From CAZMSD01 sp964568855 (GTDB taxonomy: Bacteria; CAIWAD01), in NCBI GenBank assembly GCA_964568855.1, contig CAZMSD010000013.1:1-64000 (forward strand): DNA of 64,000 bases, in the 5' to 3' direction. This document shows positions 35,560 to 43,914 of the stretch, piece by piece. The translations under genes and the position numbers were made by a program. Position 1 is the stretch's first letter; each line of letters starts with the position of its first letter. The notes below the pieces were generated by a model. The model had not been told where the DNA came from and did no database searches. It saw only the letters and a program-made list of their open reading frames with translations.

Positions 35560-38352
35560 ATGATGAACCGTAGCCGCCTGAACCTCGCTCTTACGCTGGC
35601 GGCCCTGCTGCTGGGCTGGGCACTCTCCGCGCGGGCCGGAGGCCGGATCTCCGGCCTGGTGAGCGACGCGGAGACGGGCGAGGGCCTGCCGGGCGTCAAT
35701 GTGGTGGTCAAGGGCACTTACCGCGGCTCGGCTACCGATATCAACGGCGAGTTCACGATCCACAACCTGCCCCAGGGCACGGTGGACCTGGAGCTCAGCT
35801 ACCTGGGCTACCGCAACGTGCTGGCCACGGGAGTCGCCGTGCTGGAGGGCCAGACGGTCCACAAGGAATACGGCATGGAGCGCTCCTACCTGGCCGGCGA
35901 GGACGTGGTGATCATCGGCAAGAAGCCGCTCTACGAGGTCGACAACACCAGCTCCAGCACCCGCGTGGAGCTGGAAGAAGTGCGCACCATGATCGTGGAG
36001 GACATCACGGACGTGGTCAGCCAGCAGGTGGGCGTGGTCAAGTCGGACAACGAGATCCACATCCGGGGCGGGCGGGCGGACGAGAGCCTCTACATCATCG
36101 ACAACCTGGCGGTCCGCGATCCGGTCTCGGGGCAGAGCACGGGTGTCTTCCTTTCCGCGGAAGCCATCAAGGAGATCGAGGTAATCACCGGCGGCTTCAA
36201 CGCCGAGTACGGCGAGGCCATGAGCGGGGTGATCAACGTGGAGACCCGTGAGGGCGGCAAGGACTTCTTCGGCAGCGTCACCTGGAAGAGGGACAACCTG
36301 AGCCCCGATTTTCCCCGGGACAACCAGAACGAGGACGTGCTGGAACTGAACCTGGGCGGACCCCTGCCCTCCCTGGGACTGCCGGGCAGCTTCAGCTATT
36401 TCGTCAACGGCTACGGCAGCCTGTCCGACACCCATCTGCCCCACGCCGGGGACCTCAATCCCTACCGGAGCTGGATGAAGAGCTTCAGCCTGCGCGAGGA
36501 GAATTCCGCCTCGGCCATGCTCAAGATCACCTGGCGGCCACTGCTGACGCGCAAGCTGACCTGGTCCTGGGGGCGCAGCATGCAGGTGAACCAGGGCTAT
36601 TTCACCCGCCTGGTGGAGGACCGCCGCTTCTACCCCTACGAGTACGAGGGGAACCTGGACCACTACAACACTTTCAGCCAGGAATCGCGGCAGCTCGGCC
36701 TGAACTGGAAGGAAACTCTGAGCGAGAAGAGTTACCTGGACCTGACCTACGGCTTCTTCTACTACAACCAGCACGCCGACGCTTCGGGAAAGCGCTGGGA
36801 GGACTACCAGCGCCCGCTGGACATCGAGCCCACCTGGTACCTGATGGCGCCCGACGGCAGCATCACCATTTTCCAGGGCGACGGATTCTGGGATTACGGC
36901 GACACGGATTTCTGGCACGACCACTTCGCAGCCACCCATACGCTGAAGGGCGCCTGGACCAGCCGGGTCACTTCAGAGCACGAACTGAAAGCCGGATTCG
37001 AGATCGAGAATTCCGAGCTGCAGCTCCTGCACGTCACAGCGCCCTGGCTGGCCACTTCCACCAGCCTGGGCCGCAACTTCGACCAGTATCACGCCTGGAC
37101 TACGGCGGGCGCCCTCTACATCCAGGACAAGATCCTCTACAAGGGAATGAACGCCAACGTCGGTCTGCGACTGGATTTCTGGCGTCCCGGCGGCTACGTG
37201 GAGGACGTGGTGGCCGACACCTCCGTGGCGGTGCTCACCCAAGCGGCCCGGCAGCTCTTCTACGACGAGAGCTTCGAGTTCCTGGGAGGACGCTGGAAGG
37301 CCCAGCTCTCGCCGCGGCTGGGGATCAGCCACCCCGTGACCGACAACGACATGCTCTTTTTCAGCTACGGGCATTTCAGCCAGCGCCCGCGCTACTCCTA
37401 TGTCTACGCCAAGCTGAAGACCTCCAGCCAGGGCAGCTACCAGCTCTTCGGCAATCCCAACCTCAATCCCACCACCACGGTGGCCTACGAGCTGGGACTC
37501 AAGCACCGCTTCAACGAGAACAGCGTGCTGCAGCTCACCGCCTTCTACCGGGACATGTTCAACTATGTGACCTCCTTCCGCGTGGAACGCGAACACCCGC
37601 GCTACGGCAACATCAGCTATACCCAGTACTTCAACATCGACTACGCCCGCAGCCGCGGGCTGGAGCTGAGCTGGCGGCAGCGCTTCCGGCAATACTGGAG
37701 CTTCAACTGGAACCTGAGCTACAGCGTGCTGACGGGCAAGAGCAGCTCTCCATCCGAGAACCTGCTCAACGAGGCCCGGGTGGGCCTGCGCGACGTGGAG
37801 CTGGGCGAGAGCTTCCTGAGTTGGGACCGTCCCATGCAGACCAGCGCCAACCTGGCTTTCCACGTGGGTCGCGGCGAGGCCCTGAAACTGGGCAACTGGC
37901 GCAGCCCTGAGGACTGGGGCTTCAACCTGCGCCTGGAACTGGAAAGCGGCCAGCGCTACTCCCCGGAGTACATCGACATCGGAGATACGCTGAATCCCGT
38001 GGACGATCGAGCCCTGCGCCTGGAGGCCAAGCCCTATACGAAGCTGGCCAGGATGCGCAGGCTGGTGGATCTGATGGCCTACAAGGATTTTCGCAAACTG
38101 CCCTGGGGCCTGGACTGCCGCCTGTTCTTCGAGATCCAGAACCTGTTCAACTTCAAGATCGTCTCCTCCTCGTCCTGGATCAACGATCTCACCGGCCGGC
38201 CCTGGGAACCCGGCGATCCCTTCGTGGCCAACAACCGCGTGTACTACGAGTGGAGCGAGGAACTGAGCCGGGAGCGGGTACGGCCGCCGGATTCGCCCGC
38301 GCGTTACCGGGAGCCGCGGCAGGTGACCTTCGGGATCACGCTGAGATTCTGA
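35560..38352 (+). CDS. TonB-dependent outer-membrane receptor with carboxypeptidase-regulatory domain
   Basis: 930 residues. After the signal peptide comes a carboxypeptidase-regulatory-like domain (I-S-G-L-V-S-D-A-E-T-G-E-G-L-P-G-V-N-V ... T-D-I-N-G-E-F), then a plug domain (I-H-I-R-G-G-R-A-D-E-S-L-Y-I-I-D ... F-N-A-E-Y-G-E-A-M-S-G-V-I-N-V), then about 650 residues of barrel ending in V-T-F-G-I-T-L-R-F. The arrangement matches Oar/SusC-like TonB-dependent receptors that import bulky ligands or export-linked proteins. No SusD partner follows; a PorV-family protein and lipoproteins do instead. The ligand is unknown. ATG 35560 and ATG 35563 are both usable starts. Confidence 0.92.
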   Translation: MMNRSRLNLALTLAALLLGWALSARAGGRISGLVSDAETGEGLPGVNVVVKGTYRGSATDINGEFTIHNLPQGTVDLELSYLGYRNVLATGVAVLEGQTVHKEYGMERSYLAGEDVVIIGKKPLYEVDNTSSSTRVELEEVRTMIVEDITDVVSQQVGVVKSDNEIHIRGGRADESLYIIDNLAVRDPVSGQSTGVFLSAEAIKEIEVITGGFNAEYGEAMSGVINVETREGGKDFFGSVTWKRDNLSPDFPRDNQNEDVLELNLGGPLPSLGLPGSFSYFVNGYGSLSDTHLPHAGDLNPYRSWMKSFSLREENSASAMLKITWRPLLTRKLTWSWGRSMQVNQGYFTRLVEDRRFYPYEYEGNLDHYNTFSQESRQLGLNWKETLSEKSYLDLTYGFFYYNQHADASGKRWEDYQRPLDIEPTWYLMAPDGSITIFQGDGFWDYGDTDFWHDHFAATHTLKGAWTSRVTSEHELKAGFEIENSELQLLHVTAPWLATSTSLGRNFDQYHAWTTAGALYIQDKILYKGMNANVGLRLDFWRPGGYVEDVVADTSVAVLTQAARQLFYDESFEFLGGRWKAQLSPRLGISHPVTDNDMLFFSYGHFSQRPRYSYVYAKLKTSSQGSYQLFGNPNLNPTTTVAYELGLKHRFNENSVLQLTAFYRDMFNYVTSFRVEREHPRYGNISYTQYFNIDYARSRGLELSWRQRFRQYWSFNWNLSYSVLTGKSSSPSENLLNEARVGLRDVELGESFLSWDRPMQTSANLAFHVGRGEALKLGNWRSPEDWGFNLRLELESGQRYSPEYIDIGDTLNPVDDRALRLEAKPYTKLARMRRLVDLMAYKDFRKLPWGLDCRLFFEIQNLFNFKIVSSSSWINDLTGRPWEPGDPFVANNRVYYEWSEELSRERVRPPDSPARYREPRQVTFGITLRF

Positions 38353-38447
38353 GCGCCGCGCGGATCCTCCGCTTAGGCCGCAGGACGCTATTCGATTGAA
38401 AACCGGCGGTTCCGGGAGGGAGTGTTGCACAAGATGACGGGAGCCTG

Positions 38448-39443
38448 ATGCGGACAGCCTGCCTGATCCTGACGATTCTGCTGCCGGGGCTCCTTCCCGC
38501 CCAGGGCCTGATCCGCAATTTCGGCGCGGAACGCAGCGGCACCACGGTGCTCAACTTCCTCAAGATCGGGGTGGGGGCGCGCGCCGAGGGCATGGCCCAG
38601 GCTTTCGTGGGCGTGGCAGACGACGCCACCGCGCTCTACTGGAATCCGGCGGGGCTGGGACTGCTCAAGGGCAGCCAGCTGAGTATCAACCACCTGGAAT
38701 GGCCCACCGATATCACCTACGACTACCTGGGCGGCGTGCACCGCCTGACCGATCGTCACAGCCTGGGACTGGCCTATTCGCAGCTGCGCACCGATCCCAT
38801 GCCGGTGACCACCGAGGAGCGACCCCAGGGGGACGGCACAACATTCTACTTCATGGACCAGTGCCTGCAGCTCACGGGCGCCATGCGCATGACAAACCAG
38901 TTCAGCTGCGGTCTCTCGCTCAAGTACGTGCGCGAGGACATCGCCGAAGTCCGCATGGACGGCTGGCTGATGGACCTGGGCACCTTCTATCGGACCGGCT
39001 GGCGGGATTTCTCCATCGCCGTCTCCCTGAGCAATTTCGGCGGGGTCTTCCGCCCGCAGGGCGATTACCTGCCCGCCAATTCCGAGGACGGCCGGCGTCG
39101 CAGCTGGGAGGACTTCAGCCCGCCCACGGTCTTCCGCATCGGCAGCGCCCTGCACGTACTGGACCTGAAGGAGCACCGGGTGCTGCTGGCCGGGCAGATC
39201 AACCATCCGGTGGACAACCTGGAGAACTATCTCTTCGGCCTGGAGTACTGCTGGCTGGGCAGCTACTTCGCAAGGGCCGGCTGGAAATTCAACGCCGGCG
39301 AAGAGAGCTGGACCGCGGGGGCCGGAGTGTCCTACAAACTGGGTGCCCTGGGCATCAAGCTGGACATCTCCTACAGCGATTTCGGACTGCTGGATAACAG
39401 CCGGCGCATGTCCTCCCAGTTCAGTTGGGAGGATGAACGTTGA
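38448..39443 (+). CDS. PorV/PorQ family outer-membrane protein
   Basis: 331 residues with a signal peptide (MRTACLILTILLPGLLPA) and the family signature near the N-terminus: F-L-K-I-G-V-G-A-R-A-E-G-M-A-Q-A-F-V-G-V-A-D-D, then T-A-L-Y-W-N-P-A-G-L. The rest is barrel-like. PorV shuttles T9SS cargo from the translocon to the attachment complex, and the wider family also occurs in FCB lineages with no proven T9SS. Four sorting-tailed proteins are encoded in this window, which fits such a role. Its stop overlaps the TTG start of the next lipoprotein. Confidence 0.9.
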   Translation: MRTACLILTILLPGLLPAQGLIRNFGAERSGTTVLNFLKIGVGARAEGMAQAFVGVADDATALYWNPAGLGLLKGSQLSINHLEWPTDITYDYLGGVHRLTDRHSLGLAYSQLRTDPMPVTTEERPQGDGTTFYFMDQCLQLTGAMRMTNQFSCGLSLKYVREDIAEVRMDGWLMDLGTFYRTGWRDFSIAVSLSNFGGVFRPQGDYLPANSEDGRRRSWEDFSPPTVFRIGSALHVLDLKEHRVLLAGQINHPVDNLENYLFGLEYCWLGSYFARAGWKFNAGEESWTAGAGVSYKLGALGIKLDISYSDFGLLDNSRRMSSQFSWEDER

Positions 39444-40909
39444 GTTCCGGAACTCGTCTTCGGCCCCTTCGGTCACGGTGGAAGCAGGGCCTGTTCGCCC
39501 TGGCGCTGCTGACGGCAGCCTGCAGCGTGGATCGCTTTCCCCTGCCTGAAGTGCAGCAGGGCGACACTTTCGGCGCCAGCGACACGACCTACCTGCAGCT
39601 CAACCGGGACATCCAGCTGCCCGCCAACTCGCTGCCCGCGGACATGTTCATCGACGACGACGGCCACATCTACGTGGCCCTCACCGACACGGTGGCCGGA
39701 ACGGCAGGGATCGGGATCTGGGACCAGGCTCTGAACGAAATCGGCTGGTACGATATAACGGAACAGGCGCTGGCGGACAGCGAAGCCGCCGGGGACCTGG
39801 GAATTCCCGTCGGCCAGATAATGCCTCTCGAAGGTCTGTGCGTCAGCCGGGAGGAACTCCTGCTGGCGGTGACCGGTTACAACACACTCTGGGCCAGGAA
39901 TCTGCAGGTGGAGCGCGAAGAGATCCTCTTCGCCTTCACGTCAATAACACTCGAGGACCCTGCCACCGGGAATCCGGACACGCTGAGCGCGGCGGAATTC
40001 GCAGGGGTCATCGAGGAAGATTCGGATGTCCTGCTCTGGACCGTGGTGGACATCGATTCGCTGGCCCTGGACAGCCCCGAACTGACCCAGCGCCTCGGCT
40101 GGACCGCCCTCTGGACCGGAGCGGGCGCGACTCGCCTGAGTTCCGTGGCGCCCGGGAGACCGGGCTGGCGCGAAGTCCACGTGTCCAATAACAACCGCTT
40201 CGGGAGCCGCGTTCACCGGATCCGCTTCGATCCGGAGGTGGTGCTGCTGACGGCCAATCCTGAAGTACCGGCCGTTTATCTCTATTCGCAGACCGAGGAG
40301 GCGATCACCATCTACTGGGGTACGGGGCAGGGCACGGTGGAAAAAGTACTGGCCCTGGACGCCGACCTGGCGGGAAACGTCTACCTGACCCAGTCCGCCC
40401 CTTCCCACGGATACTGGAAGGCGCAGCGCTTCTACGCGGAAGACCAGGATGACGCGAGCTTCTGGACCTTCGATTTCGGCCTGCAGGGCAGCCAGTTCAT
40501 GGAATTCGGACGGTTCCAGGACGCGGTGGACATAACCTACACGGATGCCAACATGTTCGTACTGGACCGCAAGGAAGGCGACTCGCTCTTCGTGGAAGCG
40601 GATTCCGCCTGGACGCTGAGTTCCAGCAGGCACCAGGTGCAGGTTTACCGGCGCAACGGCGTATTCACATTGCCCTGCGGTGCCAGCCGGGCATTCGTGG
40701 ATACGGTGCTTACCGTGGACGGCCAGCCGGACACCACTACTGTCAAGGTCTGGGTCTACGATCAGCTCGAGGATCCCCACAGCGTGGCGGTCTACGGCAA
40801 TCGCAGCGAGCGCGCGGGCACCGAGGAGGAGTTCGTCTTCGTGGCCGACGGCGACCGGATCAAGATTTTCACTCTGTCCATCTCCGCAGACGATCTGCCG
40901 GTAGAGTAG
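39440..40909 (+). CDS. Lipoprotein of unknown function, last gene of envelope operon
   Basis: 489 residues from TTG 39440, which overlaps the PorV-family stop as TTGA; no ATG fits better. The signal peptide ends in lipobox L-L-T-A-A-C. The body alternates beta strands in a propeller-like pattern (D-M-F-I-D-D-D-G-H-I-Y-V-A ... L-D-A-D-L-A-G-N-V-Y-L-T), loosely resembling NHL/six-bladed propellers. Translational coupling suggests a fixed ratio to the PorV-family protein. I recognise no catalytic motif. Confidence 0.83.
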   Translation: MSSGTRLRPLRSRWKQGLFALALLTAACSVDRFPLPEVQQGDTFGASDTTYLQLNRDIQLPANSLPADMFIDDDGHIYVALTDTVAGTAGIGIWDQALNEIGWYDITEQALADSEAAGDLGIPVGQIMPLEGLCVSREELLLAVTGYNTLWARNLQVEREEILFAFTSITLEDPATGNPDTLSAAEFAGVIEEDSDVLLWTVVDIDSLALDSPELTQRLGWTALWTGAGATRLSSVAPGRPGWREVHVSNNNRFGSRVHRIRFDPEVVLLTANPEVPAVYLYSQTEEAITIYWGTGQGTVEKVLALDADLAGNVYLTQSAPSHGYWKAQRFYAEDQDDASFWTFDFGLQGSQFMEFGRFQDAVDITYTDANMFVLDRKEGDSLFVEADSAWTLSSSRHQVQVYRRNGVFTLPCGASRAFVDTVLTVDGQPDTTTVKVWVYDQLEDPHSVAVYGNRSERAGTEEEFVFVADGDRIKIFTLSISADDLPVE

Positions 40910-40989
40910 CTGCGGCATGCAGCGGACCGCGCGCGGCAACGCGAAATATATCCTGTATCACACCCAAGCGCGCCGCCGCTGATGCGCAG
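40910..40989. repeat. Palindromic intergenic repeat, copy C
   Basis: CTGCGGCATGCAGCGG (40910-40925) is the mirror of CCGCTGATGCGCAG (40976-40989). The arms are diverged versions of those in copies A and B, again directly after a stop codon. A GTATCAC copy of the octamer family lies in the loop. The gap 40910-41280 (371 bp) holds this, the first CTTCGTG repeat and a further small palindrome, and no gene. Confidence 0.6.
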
Positions 40990-41094
40990 CACGAAATGCC
41001 TACGAGGCATCTACCGGCGGCGCGACAACGATGAGTGAGAAGATCGACGGGCTCCAGCGCCGCGACAGATGCCTTTATCGCCCGCGGGTCGTTT

Positions 41095-41157
41095 TTCTGA
41101 GTCCTTCGTGTTCTTCGTGTCCTTCGTGGTGAGAGAACTTCGCGCGCTTCGTGGTGC
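41095..41157 (+). repeat. CTTCGTG-type repeat, upstream copy
   Basis: About 60 bp beginning TTCTGAGTCCTTCGTG, with three CTTCGTG steps, then GTGAGAGAACTTCG. It matches the copy at 41987-42046 in order and orientation at roughly 90%. Sequences of this type are widespread between genes in environmental bacterial genomes; here the two copies bracket one gene. Confidence 0.8.
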
Positions 41158-41194
41158 ATGCAGCTGACCGCGCTTCGCGCCACCGCTGATGCAC
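41154..41194. repeat. Small palindrome GTGCATGCAGC ... GCTGATGCAC
   Basis: The arms at 41154-41164 and 41185-41194 surround an inner CGCGC..GCGCG stem. It resembles a shortened form of the palindromic family (copies A-C) and abuts the upstream CTTCGTG repeat. Confidence 0.5.
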
Positions 41195-41280
41195 AGCCTG
41201 ATCGGAAGGGTGATACACTGCCACGGATTCATCATGAGGAACACAAGCTAACATGTTATGCCTATGGGTGAGAGACGATC

Positions 41281-41917
41281 ATGAAGAGCGAGATTGAGGC
41301 AAAAATCGAGTATCAGGAGGTTATCGGAGAGGCGAATCCCGGAAGCTACCGACCTATTCGCTTTTCGCGCGTCAAGTACAAGGCAAGTCCTGACGCGCAT
41401 ATAGATATACGCCAATACCAACGGGGATATGATGACGAAGGCGAGGTAGTTTTCTATCCGACGAAAACGGGCTTCAGGTTTCTCGAGCGCGAGTTTCGGC
41501 GGGTCGTTAAAGAGTATGTGTTAATGCCAGAGACGTACGTCCATCCGCTTATAGTTAAGGCTTCCTTTCGCCTCCTGAACTCCGGTGATTTCGACAGTGC
41601 CGTCCTCAAGGCTTTCCGAACGATCGAGACCGGAATTAGGGCGCGGATCAAGGCAAGTGCTGACAATTTGGGCGTGAGCCTCATACGTCGGGCATTTCAC
41701 CCCGAGAATGGGCCCCTGACGGATATGTCGCTCCCGAAGGCAGAGAGGGAGGCGCTCTGTCATTACCTTGCTGGGGCATTTGGGTACTACAAGAATCCGT
41801 GTTCGCACAGGGACGTCGATATGGACTTTTCTTTCCACGTTCGAGCGAATCGTAGTGGCGAGTGATCTGCTAAAGATCGTTGAGAGTGCCGGCGAGATGG
41901 CCAAAGAGAAAGCATAA
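41281..41917 (+). CDS. Ymh/TIGR02391-family protein with possible PC4-like N-terminus, frameshifted near the 3' end
   Basis: As read, the frame ends at 41865 (194 residues). The C-terminal part matches the TIGR02391/Hypoth_Ymh family: S-G-D-F-D-S-A-V-L-K-A-F-R-T-I-E, then F-H-P-E-N-G-P-L-T-D, and A-G-A-F-G-Y-Y-K-N-P-C-S-H-R. Removing one T from the TTTT run at 41827-41830 extends it through LSTFERIVVASDLLKIVESAG to TAA 41915-41917, like the normal family C-terminus. Residues of about 20-75 (R-F-S-R-V-K-Y-K ... H-I-D-I-R-Q-Y ... G-F-R-F-L) resemble a PC4-type ssDNA-binding fold; this is inference. The K-N-P-x-x-H motif recalls HEPN nucleases but with Lys for Arg. It is clearly AT-richer than its neighbours and sits between CTTCGTG repeats, so it was probably transferred in. 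Confidence 0.75.
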
Positions 41918-41920
41918 CAA

Positions 41921-41965
41921 CGAAATGGACTTGGCGGTCCGCTTCGCGGCCCGCAAGTCATTTCG
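41921..41965. repeat. Hairpin directly after the Ymh-family gene
   Basis: CGAAATGGACTTGGCG pairs with CGCAAGTCATTTCG (bulged) around CCGCTTCGCGG. The inner CTTG..CGG / CCG..CAAG layout resembles the first hairpin of copy B. It may be a terminator without a T-run, or another member of the palindromic family. Confidence 0.5.
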
Positions 41966-41986
41966 AGCGCGTTCTCTGAGACTTTC

Positions 41987-42046
41987 TTCTGAGTCCTTCG
42001 TGTCCTTCGTGCCCTTCGTGGCGAGAGAACTTCGTGCCTTCGTGGT
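41987..42046 (+). repeat. CTTCGTG-type repeat, downstream copy
   Basis: About 60 bp, the same order as the copy at 41095-41157 (TTCTGAGTCCTTCGTG, two further CTTCGTG steps, GAGAGAACTTCG, then CTTCGTGGTG), same orientation. With the upstream copy it forms direct repeats about 890 bp apart around the Ymh-family gene. Confidence 0.8.
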
Positions 42047-42122
42047 GAGACGACCTTCCATCATCACGTCGACCGCTCGAATCCCTCCCTAAAAGGCGCA
42101 GAGCGCCATCAAATGTCCCCGT

Positions 42123-42310
42123 TCAGATTGAACGTGCCTCGATGTGATCGTACTTTAGCTGCCACAAGAGGGTGAGTCTGAGGCAGAGTTGCCGACAATT
42201 ACTCCCATTAATGATTTTCACAAGGACCTTGACCTGGTTCTTCAGCACCTCCGGGGGGAATCCGCGCCCCTTGTTCATGCGCTGCAATGCCGACAGATAA
42301 TTCTTCGAAC
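42123..42310 (-). other. Low-GC stretch with open minus-strand frame, possible relic of a mobile element
   Basis: The minus strand here reads ..RMNKGRGFPPEVLKNQVK.. and ends ..LWQLKYDHIEARSI before a stop at 42123-42125, with ordinary-looking amino-acid composition in sequence clearly AT-richer than its surroundings. Just beyond the stop lies GTTCAGATTGAAC, a short palindrome. The feature could be the 3' end of a decayed gene. I do not recognise a family, and the frame's upstream part is antisense to the lipoprotein gene. Confidence 0.25.
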
Positions 42311-43031
42311 TCTCCCGTTCTTGCTGCTCGCCTTCCTTTCCATAGGTTGCGCGCCACGAATCCCCGCCGGAAGCCCGCCGGCCGCCTGGTGGCCGCCCGC
42401 GCCGGAGAGTCTGTTCGTCAGTCCGCTGCTTCCGGATGGGGAGGTCGATCACCCGGGGGCGGGCCGGCTGCTGGTGGATCCGGATTTCCCGCGCAGCGGG
42501 GGATCGCCCGGGCAGTATATCCGGCTCTGGAAGCAGACACTGTACCAGCGTGGAGCCAGGGCCGGTCTTAGGGTGCTGCATCCCAGGCTGCCCGACAGCA
42601 TCGCCGCCGCGGAATTTCATTGTCCCATGCCTGCCGCGGAGTGGCGCAGGCTTTTCGGCGCGATACCGGGCGGACGCAGCCGGGTGCTGCTGGTTAATGA
42701 ACTGCACCTGGCGGCGCTGTCCCGGTCCTGGCTGACCGATCTGCTGGCGGGCCTGACCCTGACCGACACGGTGGGCCGTGAATGGGGGTATCTGAAAACG
42801 GATTACCGCCTGCACGATCCCCGAACGCAGGCCGACAGCGGGGATCTGCGCCTGGTCAGCCGCGAGGCGGACGACGGCTGGACCATGAACCGCGCCGATC
42901 GCGCCGGCCTCCTGCTGATCCGCGGGGTTAAAGACCTGCTGAAGGTCGTACTGGAACCGGGGGAGGCTGCAACCCAACACTCGGAACCGGGTCCAGGACA
43001 CACGCAAAGCCTTCGGAGGAATCGCCGGTGA
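42189..43031 (+). CDS. Lipoprotein of unknown function ahead of the TRAP genes, uncertain start
   Basis: The frame is open from TTG 42189 and ends with a TGA that overlaps the GTG of the TatT gene. A hydrophobic segment with lipobox L-S-I-G-C lies at about residues 40-54. That leaves an odd 40-residue N-terminal leader in AT-rich sequence with no ATG, GTG or good ribosome site closer in. Either translation starts at TTG 42189, or the original 5' end was replaced when the adjoining accessory DNA arrived. The mature part (L-F-V-S-P-L-L-P-D-G-E ... L-L-V-N-E-L-H-L ... LLLIRGVKDLL) matches nothing I know. Coupling to tatT suggests a transporter accessory. Confidence 0.65.
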   Translation: MPTITPINDFHKDLDLVLQHLRGESAPLVHALQCRQIILRTLPFLLLAFLSIGCAPRIPAGSPPAAWWPPAPESLFVSPLLPDGEVDHPGAGRLLVDPDFPRSGGSPGQYIRLWKQTLYQRGARAGLRVLHPRLPDSIAAAEFHCPMPAAEWRRLFGAIPGGRSRVLLVNELHLAALSRSWLTDLLAGLTLTDTVGREWGYLKTDYRLHDPRTQADSGDLRLVSREADDGWTMNRADRAGLLLIRGVKDLLKVVLEPGEAATQHSEPGPGHTQSLRRNRR

Positions 43032-43891
43032 AGCTCACTTGCCGCACTCTGGCACAATCCCTGCTGCTCGCTCTGCTGCTGCCCGGCCTGCTGGGCTGCT
43101 CGCTCAGACGCATGGCGCTGCGCACGGTCGAGCCGGTCCTGGACGACTTCGTCGACGCTCTGTTCGCCGAGGAGGACCTGGAGCTGGCTCGTGGGGCTTT
43201 CGAAGCGGACATCAAGCTGATCGAAGGCCTTCGCCGGACCGGTGACAGCCCCCGCCTGCGCGTGCTCAACGCCATGGCGCTCACCGGTTACGCACTGATC
43301 TACTGCGAAGGTTTTGACGACGAGCGCGCCGGCCGGCTCTACCTGCGAGCCCGTGATATAGGGCAGCGCATGCTGGGGCTGGATCCATTCGAAATGGATG
43401 AAAGCGCCTTCCGGGAGTGGCTGGCCGCGAGGCGGCCCGTGGACCTGGAGGGTCTGTTCTGGACGGCCTTTCCCTACGGAGCCTGGATCAACCTGAACCT
43501 GCACTTAAGCGAGGCACTCTTTCGCCTGCCGCGCGTGGAAGACATGGTGCGGACCTGCATCGAACTCGATGAGGGCTATTTCTTCGGCGCCGGGAGCCTC
43601 TTCCTGGGAGCCCTGGACTGCGTGAGGCCGCGGATCGTGGGCGGGGATCCGAGGCGCGGCCGGGAGGCCTTTCGCAGAGCTCAGGGACTGGTGGGACCCG
43701 CTTTGCTGCTGGCAAGGCTGTATGAAGCGAAGTACTACTGCCCCGCGGCCCTGGACGAGCAGCGCTTCGACGAGCTGCTGGCGGAGATCCGCGCCTTCGA
43801 TTCAGCGGCCTACCCCGACCACCGCCTGCTCAACTCCTATTGCCTGCGTGAGGTGGAGGGACTGGCGCAGCGGCGGGAAGAGCTCTTCTGA
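43028..43891 (+). CDS. TRAP transporter TatT component family lipoprotein
   Basis: 287 residues; signal peptide with lipobox L-L-G-C (LLALLLPGLLGCSLRR). The body is all-helical with TPR-like spacing and matches the TatT family first described in Treponema pallidum, where a TPR lipoprotein trimer associates with the TRAP solute-binding protein (TPAT systems). Its place directly before dctP, dctQ and dctM genes supports this. GTG 43028 overlaps the preceding stop. It presumably sits in the periplasm, lipid-anchored, handing ligand to or from the DctP-like protein. Confidence 0.85.
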   Translation: MKLTCRTLAQSLLLALLLPGLLGCSLRRMALRTVEPVLDDFVDALFAEEDLELARGAFEADIKLIEGLRRTGDSPRLRVLNAMALTGYALIYCEGFDDERAGRLYLRARDIGQRMLGLDPFEMDESAFREWLAARRPVDLEGLFWTAFPYGAWINLNLHLSEALFRLPRVEDMVRTCIELDEGYFFGAGSLFLGALDCVRPRIVGGDPRRGREAFRRAQGLVGPALLLARLYEAKYYCPAALDEQRFDELLAEIRAFDSAAYPDHRLLNSYCLREVEGLAQRREELF

Positions 43892-43914
43892 TCGCAGCCA
43901 ACGAAGGAGATCCG

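Noticed and set aside
41095..42046. CRISPR array
   Set aside because: Only two long, imperfect direct repeats bracket a gene; there are no regularly spaced short repeats or spacers.
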